DNA of 41,339 bases from Candidatus Scalindua sp. Lineage in GTDB: Bacteria; Planctomycetota; Brocadiia; Brocadiales; Scalinduaceae. Numbering within the stretch: the first letter of the stretch is position 1; each line of letters starts with the position of its first letter. The translations under genes and the position numbers were made by a program. The stretch lies in assembly GCA_021777035.1 (NCBI GenBank), contig JAIQZR010000054.1, forward strand, positions 1-41,339. Reading direction: 5' to 3'. This document shows, one piece after another, positions 40,074 to 41,339 of this stretch. The notes below the pieces were generated by a model. The model was not told the DNA's origin. It made no database searches and saw only the letters and a program-made list of their open reading frames with translations.

Positions 40074-41339
40074 ATGGCGAAGGCAGTAAAACCGCAAGAA
40101 AAAAAGGCAAATAATAGTAGTAAGACTTGGGAGGTTTTGTGTTCTGTCAGGCTTGCTGTTATTATAATAGTAATGATGGCTGTTGCGTGTGTTTTAGGAA
40201 CGGTCATTCTTCAGCAGAAATCTCCGGAAGAATATGTAGGCAGATATGGAGAAGGTCTTGCAAAATTCTTCTCGGCAATCCAGTTTACTGATATATTTCA
40301 TTCCTATTGGTTTTCGTTCCTTCTGGTATTACTATGTGTAAATTTAGGTTGTTGTACTGTTAAGCGGTGGCGAAATAAGGTACTGATGGTCGGTTTTTTA
40401 GTGACACATATCAGCATAATCTTAATCCTGATTGGGTGTGTTGTAGATCTTCTTATAGGTGTGAAAGGTGGTGTTAATATCTATGAGGGTAAGTCAGTAG
40501 ATTACTATCTGACAAGGCCTGATTATCAGAAAAATTTACTGGGATTTGAGGTGTTTTGTGATGATTTTATGATTGAGAAGCATCCTCCGAAATATAAGCT
40601 GATTACTTACGTAAAAGACAAAGATAAACAAAAAGCGGTATCTTTAAAAGTGGGTAAGAAGATTAGCATCCCCGGCACTAATTATGCGGCTACTGTTAAA
40701 GAACTTATTGATGACGCAGAGGTTCTACATGAACCTGTTAATGTGTCTGATGAACCTAACAACCCGGCTCTATATATTCAACTTTCAGACAAAGACAATA
40801 TTACTGCGGAAGGTTGGCTTCTTGCCAAAGACCGTAACTGGTATACCGATACTCAACGTGATTTAAAGATAGACTACGTTTGGGCTGACAATGATGAGGC
40901 GCATGAGAAGCTGGCAAATGCAGCAACTAAGAGCAGCACTAAACCATCGTTGGATATAAGAATAGAGGGAACAAATATAGTTAAAAATGTGCCAGTTGCA
41001 AAAGGGAATAAAGTCTCGATTGAGGGCACTGACTATGCGATTGAGATAAAGGACTTCGCACTGGATTACTCCAAGAGGTTGGTGCCGTTAAGCGAACAAG
41101 AACCAAATAATCCTGCCGTAATGGTTGAAATTAGTGGCCCTCAGGGAAAAGATTCTCGCTGGTCGTTTTCGAAGTATCCTGATTACCAGGATAAGGCCCA
41201 TAAAACAATCTATAAGGATGTTAAACTTTTATGTACCGTTCCTGAAAATTTTTCAGATGCTAAGAATAGAGTAAGAATTGTCCAGAACAGAAGTGGTAAG
41301 CAGACGATTACCTACATAAAGGATGGAAAAGTAATTAGT
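40074..41339 (+). CDS. ResB-like cytochrome c biogenesis protein (partial, runs off the end)
   Basis: At least 422 codons open to the window edge. The start MAKAVKPQEKK precedes a membrane helix (about 25-45, LAVIIIVMMAVACVLGTVIL). The segment QFTDIFHSYWFSFLLVLLCV then NLGCCTVKRW forms a second helix, and THISIILILIGCVVDLLIG a third. A large beta-rich domain follows, with two similar blocks (KKISIPGTNYAATVKEL and NKVSIEGTDYAIEIKDF). This matches ResB/Ccs1 of the System II cytochrome c assembly machinery, which delivers heme with ResC/CcsA. A CcsA partner is expected just beyond the window. AAGG lies before the ATG. Confidence 0.85.
   Translation, partial: MAKAVKPQEKKANNSSKTWEVLCSVRLAVIIIVMMAVACVLGTVILQQKSPEEYVGRYGEGLAKFFSAIQFTDIFHSYWFSFLLVLLCVNLGCCTVKRWRNKVLMVGFLVTHISIILILIGCVVDLLIGVKGGVNIYEGKSVDYYLTRPDYQKNLLGFEVFCDDFMIEKHPPKYKLITYVKDKDKQKAVSLKVGKKISIPGTNYAATVKELIDDAEVLHEPVNVSDEPNNPALYIQLSDKDNITAEGWLLAKDRNWYTDTQRDLKIDYVWADNDEAHEKLANAATKSSTKPSLDIRIEGTNIVKNVPVAKGNKVSIEGTDYAIEIKDFALDYSKRLVPLSEQEPNNPAVMVEISGPQGKDSRWSFSKYPDYQDKAHKTIYKDVKLLCTVPENFSDAKNRVRIVQNRSGKQTITYIKDGKVIS

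Overview
The window is about 41 kb of AT-rich bacterial chromosome in which most genes can be named. No ribosomal RNA, tRNA or CRISPR array was seen. Several traits suggest a Gram-negative, outer-membrane organism, probably a planctomycete of the anammox type (Brocadiales). These are TonB receptors, an OprP-like porin, an OmpA-type lipoprotein, a ResB-type cytochrome c assembly gene and an XXXCH-domain protein. The taxonomic assignment is inference from gene content and base composition only.

Layout. Bases 198-663 hold a HicA/HicB toxin-antitoxin pair, followed by decayed scraps of a PIN-domain gene and a GIY-YIG nuclease. A dynamin-like GTPase (minus strand) follows, with a small inverted-repeat element inserted just upstream of its real start. 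Bases 3484-12873, all minus strand, form a phosphate-acquisition block: OprP-like porin, a secreted three-repeat protein, PstS, long-form PstC, long-form PstA, PstB, PhoU and a YnfA-type membrane protein. YezD and a response regulator/histidine kinase pair lie just beyond it (13054-14697).

Bases 15200-25000 are an outer-membrane receptor and sensor region. It holds two tandem TonB-dependent receptors (the first with an internal deletion), a YfiR-like periplasmic protein and a large hybrid histidine kinase. A third receptor follows, broken by a frameshift and by an antisense group II intron that lacks its reverse transcriptase, and then an outer-membrane protein. The three receptors and the last protein share a short N-terminal box. 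Bases 25300-28354 hold a degenerate TPR-gene copy, a frameshifted small membrane protein, glgC and the intact TPR gene. Bases 28500-30019 (minus) hold a DUF5661-like protein and a two-gene unit ending in an amphi-Trp/XXXCH protein.

Bases 30301-33943 (plus) are the most unusual cassette: an archaeal-style thiolase, a DUF35 (zinc ribbon/OB fold) domain fused to a 3-hydroxyacyl-CoA dehydrogenase, and an HMG-CoA reductase homologue that appears to have lost catalytic residues. The right end is mostly housekeeping: a CheY-like regulator, groES-groEL with a clear terminator, purB-thiE-hisI, an OmpA-like lipoprotein and a ResB-like gene running off the end.

Two structural observations stand out beyond the genes. 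A 38-bp motif with 11-bp-phased TTAAC boxes occurs three times, each time upstream of a minus-strand gene (yezD, the response regulator, glgC). Several genes also show recent decay or slippage: homopolymer frameshifts, an in-frame receptor deletion, intron insertion and a duplicated gene fragment.
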